From contig WACJ01000520.1 of the NCBI GenBank assembly GCA_008973525.1, forward strand, positions 558,001 through 622,000: 64,000 bases of DNA. The letters are read 5' to 3'. The stretch comes from Stenopsyche tienmushanensis. Its lineage: Eukaryota; Arthropoda; Insecta; Trichoptera; Stenopsychidae. Under the pieces are notes generated by a model. The model was not told the DNA's origin. It ran no database searches and was given only the letters and a program-made list of their open reading frames with translations. Below, one piece after another: positions 47,196 through 59,787 of this stretch (positions within the stretch are counted from its first letter, which is position 1; the number at the start of each line of letters is the position of its first letter). Both the position numbers and the translations under genes were made by a program.

Positions 47196-50100
47196 AAAAA
47201 TGAAATAGGAAATGCTACTTCAAACAACTACAGTTGAAATATAGGAAAGGTTTCAAGCCTGCATACGAAGCAGAGATTGGCCAGTTAGAACAAATTTTGT
47301 AAATAAATATAATATAAACATCATAAGCATAAAAAATATTTTCTTTACACTGACCCTGGAAAACTGGTATCTCTTCAAGTTAAACAACTTATTAAATGAT
47401 TTTTATGACATGTAGTATATCGTTGGAAAGAATATAATCTAGAGAACTTTTTAAAACTAAATTGAGTTCAAAATGGTTGTTAGTTTTTTGTTTAAAGAAT
47501 TTAGAAGTTGACATTTCTCATTCGTTTGCACATTTTATTTGAATTTGGAAGCAAAGAAGTAATTTTCTCTAAACCAATTGCTTAAAATAATAATTTATTC
47601 AAATCAAAAATACATCACAATCTTTTTCGATAACCCTTAGACTTAGAACATAGGGTCTATGTGTGAAACGTAACAAAATAACCTTAATCCCTAATCTCAA
47701 AAAAAAGCTGTTGGTCTATGTGCAAAACACCCTTTTTAAAGTCAAAAATATTTGATTACGACTGCGTACATCCCCATTTTACAAAAATATCCAGAAACTA
47801 AATTGGAAAACGTAATCACGTCCTCTGTATTAACTCAATATGGTGCCTTCAAATTATTGAATATTCAGGTCTTCAGAACGCTTACGTATATCGATGGTGT
47901 TAAAATCTTCTTACTGTTGGGAGATTATTATCGAAAATAATTTAAATAAAATTCAAGATTAATCCAACAGTATTTAAAGAAATTACAATGTTTTTGCTTA
48001 AAAAACATTTTTTGTTGCAATTATTTTTGGTTTTGGCATGCATGAAATGACAAATAACCCAAGAATATAAATCTTTTAATATTAATCCTATGGCCAAATC
48101 ACAGTCTGATGCTCTTTTTAGGGATTGAGAGCATTCATAGTGATATTATACTTGATTATTACAATATTATTGATATAAAATTGCGTAATATTTATGCACG
48201 TTTAAGTGTTATAATTGAAGTTGAAGAATCGAGAGTGTTAAATTGAAGGCTTTCACGCTGATCGCACGCATCACAACGCTCCATGGCCGGGAAAAACCGG
48301 AATCGTGCATTGAATCGGAAATACTTTTATTGAATAGTATTGTATGGAAACCGCCGGCAGCGTGGGTAGAAAAAGGAGGACTTTTGCATAATGCTTCTCA
48401 AGAAGCATTGACTTCACCCAGCCATGGAAAGCTCGACTGAGAAATAACCTCAGGTAACCATAAATACCTCATATTGAAATGCCTGAACGAGTCATATTCC
48501 AGCGGATGTAAAAAATTCAACAAAATGTTCAACGAGTGCCATTTTTTCGCATATCAAAATCGTCCAAATTTGATAGCTTTGCGGCAAAAATAAACCGAAT
48601 ACATCCATGCGAATAAAAACAAAAATCATACGTTGTTTGCTCGGGGATGTTCGTATGTAGTAATTAGTGGCTGGACATTGCCCGTTTTCCCCCAAGGGTA
48701 ACTAGCTACACGCCTACACGACCTTCACAAAATATAATATAAAGACTTGAGTGCAATAGTAGATTTATTTCCAAAAAAGGAAACCACTTGCTTTAATGGA
48801 ATACGAAATCGAGAAGAAAAACTACCCCCTGAAATATATAATAAATTATACGTACAAATATATCCGTTTTTCTTTTTTCAAAGGTAATTAATTACGAATT
48901 CTATATGTCCGTGGCCAACGTCTCGTATATTATTCAATGTGATGTTATTTGCCAGTGATTACGTACCTTCTTGTTCGAGTAAAAAATGTATTATCGATGA
49001 AATTTGGACACGATATGAGTTTGGCATCACCTTTATTTGATCATTTAACGATTTCCTTCTGGCATTGTATTAAAGCATTGACTAATTAATTTGCGACATT
49101 ATGCCTCTTAGACAGTCATATCAATTGAAGCTTAATCCTTCAGTATCCTAATTGGATACTAACATCTATACTGCTTTAAATGAACATGGACATACAGACA
49201 TATTGAATTTCATTTTATAAGGGTGTAAAGGTGCATTTAAGAACCCTATTAGAGAGTTCTGCTTCTTATATCATTGACTGAAAATCCATTTAATCCCTAG
49301 TCTAAAAAAATCAATTCATAATTTCTTTGAATTGACAGTTGATGGACTATAAAAGAGTCATAGAGATCGTTAGATCGGCTCGATCCAGGTTTAGTCTGAT
49401 TTGGCTTTGAGGAAGTAAATGCTAATTATTGATTTGCAACAATCGTTAAAATATTAATTAAAAATAATGACAATTTTGCAATCATAATTTTCATCATTTT
49501 ATGCCTAAATATTCATATACAAATTCAAAATAATATAGTTTACAAATGTTTTAATCAGTTAACTATAATAGAAAATATGCTCAAAATTAGATGACGACCA
49601 TGAAATCGCGAATTAAAGCGAATCCTTGAATAATTATCATGATCTGGTTGAAATTGAAACTTGATGATTTTACTTTGATCTGATCACTTAAATTGGCGAC
49701 TAAATCACTATATTTCGAGACAAAGTGACAAATATTCTTTGCTAAAATCGCCTTCAGATTCAGATTTGGAGTATTTAGCTATCAATTCCGATAAGACGCC
49801 ATTGCAAAATATGCCCCTATTTAAATTGACTATATTTTTTCCTAATTTATATAAAGACGATGCTTATCTATAAGACATAAAGCTCCATGAATATTTCCAT
49901 TGCGATCATAAATTATTTCATGAAGTTTGTAAGACATACGTATGGTAATTTTGAGCCTTATGAAATAACAAGCAATAAATCATGTTCCCGTTTAAAATTT
50001 ATTTCTTTCGCAATATGCGTTTTTGCTTCATATTTTGCCGACAAAATTATTCAAATCGTGAAAAATGTTTGTGGATATTTCAATGCAACAATGAGCGAAT

Positions 50101-51769
50101 AAAAGTAGCATCATGTAAATGGGTCAATCTGACCCTCGACTTCTTCTTCCAAAGACAATGAATTTTATCCCAGGAATAAAACACGGCTAACTAGTTTTTA
50201 ACGACCGGGAAACGGTGATTTGTAAAGCGATGACCGAATTGATCCCAAACGCTTTCCACTATAAATCCGAACGTTAAAACTTCTCAAACGTTTTTTTGGC
50301 TGAATAATAAATTGTATTTGTTTTGTTAATTGATTAGGCGTAATTAATCAAATTTTAAATGCTTTCGGCGTTTTGTATAGCAAATGTTATCTTTTGAAGC
50401 AACATCGACCATCATTCTCGTCCTAAAGGATGAGTTAGAACCTCATTCAACGGTTAACTGTTAACTTTACGAGTGGAATGGGATAAACTTTAGAATTTAG
50501 TGTGACAACCTTAAAGCTGCCGGCATTTCAAACTGACACCCCAAATTATCTACCCTAAGATGAATAATGGGCGGGTTGAAGACGCACTCTGCTAAAACAC
50601 TGTCGAGTCATCCCTTTGATGTCTTCATATAAACACTTAAGGACACATCGATATCCTCCGCTTGCGCAACACTAAATTGCTCCGAACGCTTTTAAATTAA
50701 CTCTTTAATTTGGATTGCCATCAAAGTGTTATCGAAATATGGCTCATTACTCAACGGGGATGTTCACTGCAAGGAAAAACTTTCTACAGCTAAACGACGA
50801 AATGGAAAAATGGGCACTGGGAAGAAAAGTTTTTCCCAGTGTATATTAGATGGGGATCTCATAATGATAAAAAAATGTTCTGGGGGGGCCAAAGTCATTT
50901 GTTTTTAGTAATGGAATTTTAATGATGTCTTGATGTGAGTTGGAAGTCTCTAAACAGCCTCGTCGTTTCGGAGGGAAAACTTTTCGGGTCTGATTTTGAA
51001 GTATTTCCCTTTATACAACTTTATTCATTTTTCAATTAACTTTCGATGTCAATGGAAGGCCGCCGTCAGAACTCAAATGTCGTTGAAGCGCTTTGCTAAA
51101 TTTTTCAAGGATATTTCAGTTTTTAATAAAGCGTTTCGACCAAATTGTTCACGCCATTGAGACGAGGCCAGCCATCAAACCACTTCTATAACACTTTGAC
51201 AGAATGATACTTAAACGCCTTTAATTAATATGACACCTAACACTGTCTTTAATTAAATCTCATACCAATTTTAGGAATCTCATTTTGCTCTACAATATCA
51301 CAGAGGAGCGATTTTTCAACCACTTATTATTATATCAATGCTCGACTTGATAATTAAAAATACAATAAAATTTAATGAACCTATTATATAGTCCTCATCA
51401 ACCGCGTATTTTGTAAACTTCAACAGTTGCTTTTAATCATGGTTTAAATAACAAACTATACAAACAATGTGATTTTTATATATTAAGCCTTTTAATAAGA
51501 AGCGTGACCATATGGTAACAATACACATAATTGTTCTATTTTGACCATTTTACATCAATTTATATTTGTTTTAATCTCGGTGCTAATTTTATCAGAACCA
51601 AGAAATCAACATAAATTTGCCTCGAGATGATCGAACGAATTTTAGTACTTTGGTACCAAATTTGTCAATATAATGATTTTTTCCCCACAATTTAGATTTG
51701 AATTCAAATAACAATCCACCGTATCAATACTTATTTCATATATAATATTTTTAACTAGCGAACATCCGA
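47196..51769. other. Unique sequence, no gene recognised
   Basis: GC-richer islands at 48230-48720 and 50110-51190 hold only short frames (48243-48440, 50726-50908) with no recognisable motif. AT-rich homeodomain-type words (TTTAATTAA at 51219 and 51249) cluster at the right end of the second island. Confidence 0.45.
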
Positions 51770-51960
51770 CATGCATTGCCACACGCGCTATTTACGGTTT
51801 ATTGCTTCAAATCACATGTCGCATAACAAATTTCGTACACAAAAAATACTTGTACTAATTCTATAACATTCAAAAATATGCTTACAACAACTCCTCAAAG
51901 TTTCATTGCAATCGGATGAACGGTATGGCAGCGCATAATATACGAACAAACAAACATTGA
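51770..51960 (-). repeat. Helitron-like terminal repeat, copy 3
   Basis: The minus strand reads ATGCGCTGCCATACCGTTCA then CCGATTGCAATGAAACTTTG, then ATAGAATTAGTACAAGTATT and GTACGAAATTTGTTATGCG. It aligns end to end with copies 1 and 2. Confidence 0.65.
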
Positions 51961-52285
51961 TTTTTTTATGTTTAAGACGTGATTCAATCTCATATGTTTA
52001 TGTAACCACATGATTACATACGAAAAAAAATGACATTTTTAACCAGTTTAACACATTATGTGCGGATGCATATTAATATACGTTCATCCAAATGTCACAC
52101 CTAGATGTTTTTAAACAGAATGCTTTCTTGAGTTGTGTAACATGTAGCTGAAAATATATATCAAACACATCCTGGATTTAAATCCTGGATGAATTGAATT
52201 TTATAAGCGTGTAAATGCAAATCTTTATGCAAAATCCTGCAATATTGAGTATTTGTCAATAATGTAAATGCGTTGTTGTAATATA

Positions 52286-53153
52286 CACTCAAACCTCTTT
52301 TTGTGCGATTTCAAAGTTATGCGGATTTTTTGAAGCAATTTTTTCTTTTCTTTAAATTTCATAAAGAGTACGTATCGAGATATTTTGGATAAAATACGAA
52401 ATAAATCGTCAACACTAACCGAAATTTGGCGATTTGGCAGGTCCTACCGTAATAAAATCTTTTAACGCGTTTTTCTCGAAACTCCTTTTTTTCAACACGA
52501 TTAACATCATATCACAAATTTTAATTAATTCATTTACTTCAAACTGAGTACGATTTTTTTCTATATAACACTCTATTGTTTTTACCAGATTTAAGCCAAC
52601 TATTTAAAAAAAAAACAGACAAAATACGGCCAAAAAATGACTTGACTAAATTTTTTAAACAGTCGTCATTTTGTGATTTATTAATTTTTGAGATAAGGAC
52701 TATAGTGACATCTTTACTAATTATGAATTATATTGTCGGCGAGAGAAGATCTAAACAGAATAATGATGACATTGACACTGAATATACTATTTCTTCCGAA
52801 GAAGAGAGCGATTTTGAGTCATTACAAAAATCGCAACGAAAATTATCATAGAGTGATGATAGTTAGTAATTAAAATAATTAGTATTTCTCTATTAGATAT
52901 CCGACATTTGAGATGCCAGATGTAAGACATCCTAAAAAAATTTATCAATGATGCAAGATGTCCTTTAAATATTTTTTCCTGTTTTTTTAATAACTTTTTT
53001 TGTACGATTTTGGATAAATTTTATGTTGCTATTTCAAAGTTATGCGGTTTTTAAAATCCATTAAACGCATCTTCACTTTTTCTATGTAAGTCATAGCTTT
53101 TTTTGTGCGATTTTCTATGGAACGCATCTACCGCACAAAAAAAGGTTTAGGTG
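52286..53153 (+). mobile_element. Pogo-like element, complete copy B (nested)
   Basis: The 868-bp element has TA on both sides. Left end CACTCAAACCTCTTTTTGTG; reverse complement of the right end CACCTAAACCTTTTTTTGTG. Subterminal TTTCAAAGTTATGCGG blocks repeat near both ends. It is too short to encode a full pogo transposase (about 500 residues), so it is a non-autonomous derivative. Copies A and C match different parts of it. Confidence 0.75.
52576..52851 (+). pseudogene. Open frame inside pogo copy B, unrecognised
   Basis: Ninety-one codons. The last third is acidic and polar (NNDDIDTEYTISSEEESDFE). No DDE catalytic motif, no CENP-B-type helix-turn-helix. It may be a leftover of a larger element protein, or chance. 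The equivalent stretch in copy C is not open. Confidence 0.3.
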
Positions 53154-53762
53154 TACACCTACCCATGGTTAAAATTACTACTTTTTACTAAAACAAAATT
53201 GCTTATGTTATTTAAAAAACATCACGTTTACACATTATACAGTGCTATTAACTAAGCATCACACTTTTTCGTCGGTTAACGGTTATGTACTGGAAAAATA
53301 TTTTTATGCATTAAGCTGTCTTTTGGTTAACATCAACTAAAATGTTTTTTCGCATTTATTGACTTGAAATATTTTTATAAAAGGAAGCACATTCCCAATA
53401 CATATTACTCCAAAAGTTGTCTCCTGAAAACAACTACCGACTTTAGTAAGCATTTGTGGGCCGTAAATTATGAAATAGACGAGCGCATTAAAAGATCCAG
53501 ATCATTGAAAAATTCCATAATAATATAATTTATGTATGACCCTATTTAAATCCTTTCTAACAAGAGTAACAACAAAACAAGAAAAACACATCTATTAGCT
53601 AACAAGCTGGTAATAAAACAAAAAATACATGATTATCTAATGAAATTTACAAATTAAAATAAGAATTTGTATGTAAATATACATTTTTTACATGCGACGC
53701 TAAAAGATTGCCGGCGCCAGGGAGCAGACTCGCGCTAAATGTTCCCGCACATAATGTGTTAA

Positions 53763-54922
53763 TATCAATATATTTATTAAATCGCATATCACACAGAATT
53801 TTGCTTGAAGCCTTTTGGAAATGCTTTATATTTCTTGTAATTGAATTTTATTAAATTGAGTATTAATTAGTAATTTTGGGTAGATTCTCTTATATCAAAA
53901 TGCTTTCAACATACCAATTTTCTACGACTTTAAAATATGTGCATTGCCTATCATAAAATTTTTTGAAAGTTCCAAACACTATTTTCTAATTAATTAATTT
54001 TAAAAAAAATCCCCAATCGTTGGAATCTAGAAATAAGCCAAATTCTCAGATACTGTTTTGATCAAGTTCTGTTATTTTATCGAAAAAAAAATTAGGTCAA
54101 AATTGTGCCAAATTTCCATTAATAATCCTCATACCTAAATTCAAGCGATGAAATATTGAGAAGCGCCGTTGAATCGAACATATATCACGGATTGGAAATA
54201 TACCACGGCGATTGACATTAGAAACAATTGCGCTGAGTTCGATTGTTCTGAAAATTGAAAAAATCGCGGCAATTGATGTATGGCTCGCGAATTTTACATA
54301 TCCGATGGATAAAACGCCATCCGAGCTACGAATTGTCCACCGGCTATATTTCGGCTATTTATATTAATGTTCGATGTTTCATATGATAATATTTATTTTC
54401 GGCAGGCTTCGCAAAGTTCATAGGATTTAGTCGGATATATAAAAAAAATTCGTTGTTTTGCGTCGAATTGATTTCGTTCGAATGGAGGTATTCGTATCGA
54501 ATTGCGTCGTATAAATGCATTTTTCCTGCCATAAGCATCGCTGCTGCATTTCCATTAGTGCATAATGCGTGAATGACATTTTTATAACGCCAATTTATGT
54601 TATAAATGTCCTGCAGAGCAAAAAAAAACACAGGACGTATGCAATGTTTCGCTTTATCCCATCGTCCTAGGCGTGGGAATAAATTCAGGCTTTATTTATG
54701 GCGCGATCGTGTATGACGGCTTTAGTGTTGGTGATTTTCGACGAGCTTTTAATTAATGGTGTTTGCGATGCAATTCCGATATTACACATGTAGCATAGAT
54801 CATATTTAAGCCTAAATTTATTGGGGGATCAATCGTGGCGATGGGAAATTCGATTTGACGCTAGGACCACTTAGAGCTTTTATCCAGCCGAGATTTCGCA
54901 GGATCTTTCCACTACTTTGTGT
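53763..54922. other. Unique sequence, no gene recognised
   Basis: From about 54120 the GC content rises. A 90-codon minus-strand frame (54359-54631) is not recognisable. TTTATTTATGGCGC near 54693 is a caudal/Abd-B-like word. Confidence 0.45.
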
Positions 54923-55243
54923 TTAGGGGTTGAAAGCGTCTATCACTCCTGGGGCACCATCATGCTTCAACAACAAAGGGTGAAAAGTTTCCCTAGCTCC
55001 AATCGTCTTGAAAGCGCGTACTTTAGCCGGGATAATAAAACCTTCTGAGCCAATGAAGATATGATTTTCAACGAGGAAAAATGCCATTTTAAAAAGCACA
55101 AACTTACAAAGATCATCCATGCAAATATTAATTAGACTGCCATCATTGTATTGATCCACATTACTAAAATTTGCGCGATCAGTGTAACGGCAATAATATA
55201 CTATGTTAAGACAGCTCGGCAATGGGTCAGAGTTGAATGACAT
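54923..55243 (-). CDS. Unrecognised 106-codon open frame
   Basis: ATG at 55243, stop at 54923, in a GC-richer block. It has a mid-region hydrophobic run (FVLFKMAFFLVENHIFIG) and no signal peptide, repeat or motif that I know. There is no clear promoter or splice context and no adjacent gene. It may be an exon or a chance frame; its length alone is weak evidence. Confidence 0.2.
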   Translation of the reverse strand: MSFNSDPLPSCLNIVYYCRYTDRANFSNVDQYNDGSLINICMDDLCKFVLFKMAFFLVENHIFIGSEGFIIPAKVRAFKTIGARETFHPLLLKHDGAPGVIDAFNP

Positions 55244-55651
55244 TAATTAACGAGCCCGTGTTTGTGGATTACAAACAGCCATGGTTGTTTGGTTAATCTA
55301 ATTAGTTCATTTCATATAATTTTCAATTCAACGTGTCACAGCTGACAACTCACTGTGAATGTTTGCAAACATTCTGATATATTTAATATAGCATATTTTG
55401 TATTTATTCGCGTTGTAACGTCATGAGCCAAATACGAAAAACTTAATTCGATATTTATGACCCGAAATGAATGCTAGCATAAAGTTTTATTTGCGCCACG
55501 AAATAATACAGTGAATACCTATTATTTCTTTCGATTCTCTAAAATAAAATTCATCACTATGAATTAGTAACTCGTTCATAGAACAATGTAATTTAAATTT
55601 ATTTCATAGCATTTAACCGCATTCATAATCGGTAAAATCGCTATTTTTATC

Positions 55652-55732
55652 GGAACCAAAACGATAAACGAACCGATATAAATGTTGGAAACACAACCGA
55701 AACCAAAACCGAAATGAAAAAAATAACGGTTC
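55652..55732 (-). mobile_element. hAT-like subterminal repeat, copy 2
   Basis: The minus strand reads AACCGTTATTTTTTTCATTT then CGGTTTTGGTTTCGGTT..., matching 61850-61922. Dense CCGAACC/CGGTT motifs are typical near hAT ends. Confidence 0.5.
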
Positions 55733-56154
55733 AATTTTAGAAATTGTCTTGAATTGTAGATTCACCAAGTCTGTTAACCCTATTGGTATGGAAATACGAA
55801 AACAGAGACGGGTGTTGGACGTCTCATCATACACTTATATTTTGGTAGCAAAGTCGTACTGTAAAGGCACCCATACACGTTTAAATGCTCGTTGGAAATT
55901 CGGTAAGTATATATTTGTGCAAAGTATATATTTTCATAAACATTTATTTATTGTATTAACCTTTTGTGTCATCTATAGGCATTATTTTAAATTATTGTGT
56001 TAAATCAAAATAAAACTTTTATAATAATAAAAATATAAATGTAAATACAATACAAATTACAATGCTATATTTTTCATAAAACAATTCACTATATCATTTT
56101 GATACGAACAATGTTTAAGAACAGAATGAGTGTATAGAAATCGCAGCTCGATTG

Positions 56155-56262
56155 TTCGTGTTGTCTTGAAAAGAGGCGTTTGTTTTGATAATTAAGATAC
56201 TCGCATCATTCTTATTGTTGACCAATTTTGTTATTCCCTCTTGACTGTTCTGAAGTGGCGTC
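56155..56262 (+). repeat. 108-nt repeat shared with 61063-61173
   Basis: Both begin TTCGTGTTGTCTTGA and share TAATTAAGATACTCGCATCA and TTATTCCC(T/C)CTT. Same orientation, about 4.9 kb apart. No coding; a short interspersed element or MITE is likely. Confidence 0.7.
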
Positions 56263-57056
56263 ATTAGCCGAGTATCACCACTCCTTCACAAATCTACTCC
56301 TTCCGAAGTATTAAATTGAATTCTGACTACACCGATAGCCTTGGCGCAGAAAGGAATTTTCTTTCCACCGGCCCCTTTAGTAATCTCGCAGCTTGTTCCT
56401 CTCTCTTAGCAGAAAATAAATATCTTGGCCAATATTAACGACTTTATACTGTCTCGTGACTATCATCTCACTCCTTTTCGGGCATATTACAATTTTACCA
56501 TTTATATGACTTTTACTTATATTCGAAAAACTATTTCATACGCTTTTATGGTCTACATTTCATACCGATATAAATGCGGGTATCATTGAGTGGAAAAATA
56601 AACGAATTATTTAAAATATTTTGTATATCTACTATTTAGATTGCTTCAAGCTCAGTGACGTTTTTAAATTCGATTCGCTCTGTGCACAGAATAAAACAAT
56701 GCAAATAATAAAGCCCATCGAATTCAATTGCATCATGCATGAAATGCTGAACGTCAATCATTTCAGCTTTTTCAGGCGATTTCTCTCTGTGATGGATGTT
56801 TGATAATTTCCAATTTTAAAATCATTGAAATACTTTTTTTATTGCGTATTTAATTCAAAAATATATTTAAATTGGTAGCTCTTTCAAACAGATTTTAATA
56901 AAGTAGTTGGTTCTCGTCATCATCATATGTTTTAATACAAGATTTAAGACAGGGAGTTATTAGCAATAAATATTTATATGTTTAAATATGAACGTTGATC
57001 CATGTTTAGATGCCAGTTAATTATCATGAAGTCTTAATACATATTAATCATAATTT
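56263..57056. other. Unique sequence, nothing recognised
   Basis: GC-richer at the left, AT-rich after 56500. No frame of interest. Confidence 0.45.
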
Positions 57057-57326
57057 TTGTGGTACATGACCATGTATATATTATACGGAGCCCCGAGTGA
57101 TTTTCACGAAGCATCCCTCTATGAGAGTTTCGCACCAAATATCAAAATCACCCACATCCTTCTCCAGGCGCATAACTTCCCCTATCAATTGTACACCCCT
57201 CCGCCTAAGTTGCTGACCCAAATCACCGACGAACAGTACTGCTCCAACAAAGCAACCCTGGGAAATTTTCGCCCGGGAGTGTACGTGTTTACACAAGACT
57301 GCACACTGACCCAAAGCGATCCCTAA
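57057..57326 (+). CDS. Unrecognised open frame in a GC-rich island
   Basis: The plus strand is open for 89 codons and includes ITHILLQAHNFPYQLYTPPP and FRPGVYVFTQDCTL. The minus strand is open for 77 codons over the same DNA, so the coding strand, if any, is unclear. Its composition stands out sharply from the AT-rich flanks, which would suit a conserved exon. No family is recognised. Confidence 0.2.
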   Translation: MWYMTMYILYGAPSDFHEASLYESFAPNIKITHILLQAHNFPYQLYTPPPKLLTQITDEQYCSNKATLGNFRPGVYVFTQDCTLTQSDP

Positions 57327-57705
57327 TAACGAATACGGTCATTTACATAAATTTTTGATTAACATTCGTACCGTCGGTTATCTTGGACGCGGTATAATTT
57401 GTGGACGAATAAAATTGACCCATCCCTCATGTCGGCAAATTGTGCAAATATGTTTATCTAGCCGAAAAATTAATTATTCGAAAACATGATGGAAATTTTC
57501 TTTGACCGTGGCCACTCTTTTCCCGGCAGGATATCATTTTATTGGGTTAACCTTTTAATAATATTTATTTATTTTCGTCTGAAATTATCACAGAACGACT
57601 TTGAAACCCAAATTTGAAGAATATTCATAATTTTCAATAAAAATATCAAGGGTCGGACACAAATAAGATGCGTTAGATAAATCAATCTCCAAAATTGTGT
57701 GTGCA

Positions 57706-57990
57706 TATCACTCAATAAGTTCGTAGGACTAATAACACAACGACTTTACATTTATTCCAATGCTTCTCTAACATTTCGATGCCATTTTTGTAGAACGATT
57801 TATCTTTGGCCTCAAAATAGGCAATCACTTCTACATTGGAGCCAAATCTCTTTCTTTGAGTTAAAAATAATTTTTAGGTCTGCAAATAGGTAGTAGTCGT
57901 TGGGAGGCAGATCCGGAAAATACGGTGGATAAAAAAGCAATTCAAAGTGTGTTGTCTTGGTGAACGCGCACTTTTTTCTTCTTCATTTAG
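57706..57990 (-). pseudogene. Mariner 3' end with transposase C-terminal fragment
   Basis: The right edge of an element is marked by CTCAATAAGTTCGTAGGAC, the same terminal repeat type as at 33915. On the minus strand, in shifting frames, residues include PPYFPDLPPNDYYLFADLK, IAYFEAKDK-like and FYKNGIEML-like pieces. This is the stretch from the third catalytic residue to the C-terminus of mariner transposases. The third catalytic position reads Asn-Asp (PND). At least two frame changes and stops are present. The 5' part of the element is absent. Confidence 0.78.
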
Positions 57991-59262
57991 TGTCTTTTTT
58001 TCGCAGTTTTCTTTATTTTTATGCAGATTTTTTTCAATGCTATCATTGATTCGATTTTATAATTCCTTTATATGATTCTAAATCAAAATTTTCAATTGCT
58101 TTGAAATATGATAACCCGCAAGTGCAAATTTCAAGCTGTTGGAACTGTCATAGATCACAGTTCCAACGCCCAAACTATCCATTATATAAGAAAGACTTAA
58201 CTTATTGGGATTTTTTTAATTTGTATATTTAAAAACATCTTAAATGGAAGTGTTTATTGATAAAGAATAAATGATGCAATGATGATTTGACTTAACGAAC
58301 GTCCATAATCATTTTCTTGACATTTACAGGGATATATAGAATAAATATAAATACATAGGAGACCATTTTGGATAGTATTAACGCTTTGGTACTTGTAAAA
58401 AGGTCTCAAAGACATTTGAGTTGATTATCTGTTCGAGGACATGTTCACAGAAAAGCATTTTCGGTTAACACTGGGCTTTAAACAACTGACGACAACCCGC
58501 GGCTTAAGCACTTAACCTTTTCGCGCCGAAAACAAGTTTCAACATAAATTTGAAAAGTTTTAAGGCTTTTATGCGACTTTATGAAGCACGCAAAATTTAC
58601 GCATGTCGCCTACTTGTGGATACGCAATAAAAACTTGCGGTCGGCGATTAAAAATTCCCTCATACGCATTGTCAATTTTTAATCGAGATCGCCTATGCTG
58701 AAATATCGATTGCGGCATTTTTCATATAAAACCCGATTCATTTCGCAAGTTGGCATTAAATTTTATCAGCAACAATTTGAAAAGTCCATTGAAAATATTA
58801 CAATTGATTCTGATTGAATAACGTTCGACGTTTCGATACCAGAGACTAGATATCGTCCATTGTGCTGTGATATTCGTCCTTTAATAAATTTTCAATCAAA
58901 CTCCTTTAATAACTCACTTAATTATACACATTCAAGCAAAAATAAAATTATTCAAATGCAAAAAATATTTTCAAGCTATCGAATTACGATTCGTAAAGAA
59001 ATTTATAAGTTATAATTGGATAAGGATATTTTGCCAATTTCCTTCTATAAATACTATGTAAATGGTTGACATATTCTCATAAATTATATCAATTCAAAAG
59101 AGGTATTTTCAATCTAAAATGGAACTAAAAAGCATTTATTTAAACCTGAATAGAGGTTTGATTTTTAAGCGTTATATTTCTTCATTTTTTGATAGATAAT
59201 TGATCATAAGTTGTTAATGAAGTTCATATTATTCCTTTGGCAAGAGGCTTCTTCTTCTTCTT
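57991..59262. other. Unique sequence, no gene recognised
   Basis: GC-richer at 58480-58880. A CTT microsatellite (59249-59262) directly precedes the Helitron-like tandem repeat. Confidence 0.45.
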
Positions 59263-59505
59263 AATATATAAAAATGAATTAGGCTTTGTTCGTTCGAAAT
59301 GCGCTGCCATATCGTTCATCAGATTGCGATAAAACTTCGTCCACTTATTGCTAAGGATTCCGCGAGTAACATAGGTATTGTTTAATATATAAAAATCGAT
59401 GTTTGTTTGTCCGTATTTAATACGCTTCCATACCGTTCAACCAATTGCGATAAAACTTTGTCAACTTACTGTTTACACTTGCGGGAATAACATATGTATA
59501 GTAAA
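59263..59505 (+). repeat. Helitron-like tandem repeat, two ~120-nt units
   Basis: Unit 1 begins AATATATAAAAATGAATT (59263) and unit 2 AATATATAAAAATCGATG (59383). Both carry a GATTGCGATAAAACTT block and a ...GTAACATAGGTAT / ...ATAACATATGTAT ending. The central block also occurs in the three dispersed copies at 178, 12668 and 51770. Tandem units like these are common at one end of insect Helitron-like elements. Confidence 0.65.
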
Positions 59506-59787
59506 AATAGTTTTACGTAAAAACATAACAATCAACCATTACAAATCATTTATTTTAACGCGAAATTTCACATTCCAGCAAAATTATGATCCCAAAAATA
59601 CTCAAAAAGTGATAAATCGTTTAGCTTCTTGTATTGTTTTCTTGTACATCCGCATATATCTATTATTTTCTATATGCATATATTTACGATTTTGATATTG
59701 ATTTTGCCAACAGTTTTTTACGACAACTTTGTGTTATCACAGCAACAATATTTCTTGAAGAAATGTCTTCTTTATACATAGAAAATC

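Larger units (their letters stand above)
52052..53758. mobile_element. TTAA-flanked element carrying a nested pogo copy
   Basis: A perfect 14-bp inverted repeat, CACATTATGTGCGG, begins directly after TTAA (52048-52051) and ends directly before TTAA (53759-53762). TTAA targets and short inverted ends are the hallmark of piggyBac-type elements. The 1707 bp include the complete pogo element 52286-53153, leaving about 840 bp of its own sequence with no transposase frame. It is therefore probably a non-autonomous TTAA element that later received a pogo insertion. The end sequence does not begin with CCC, so piggyBac membership is an inference. Confidence 0.65.
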
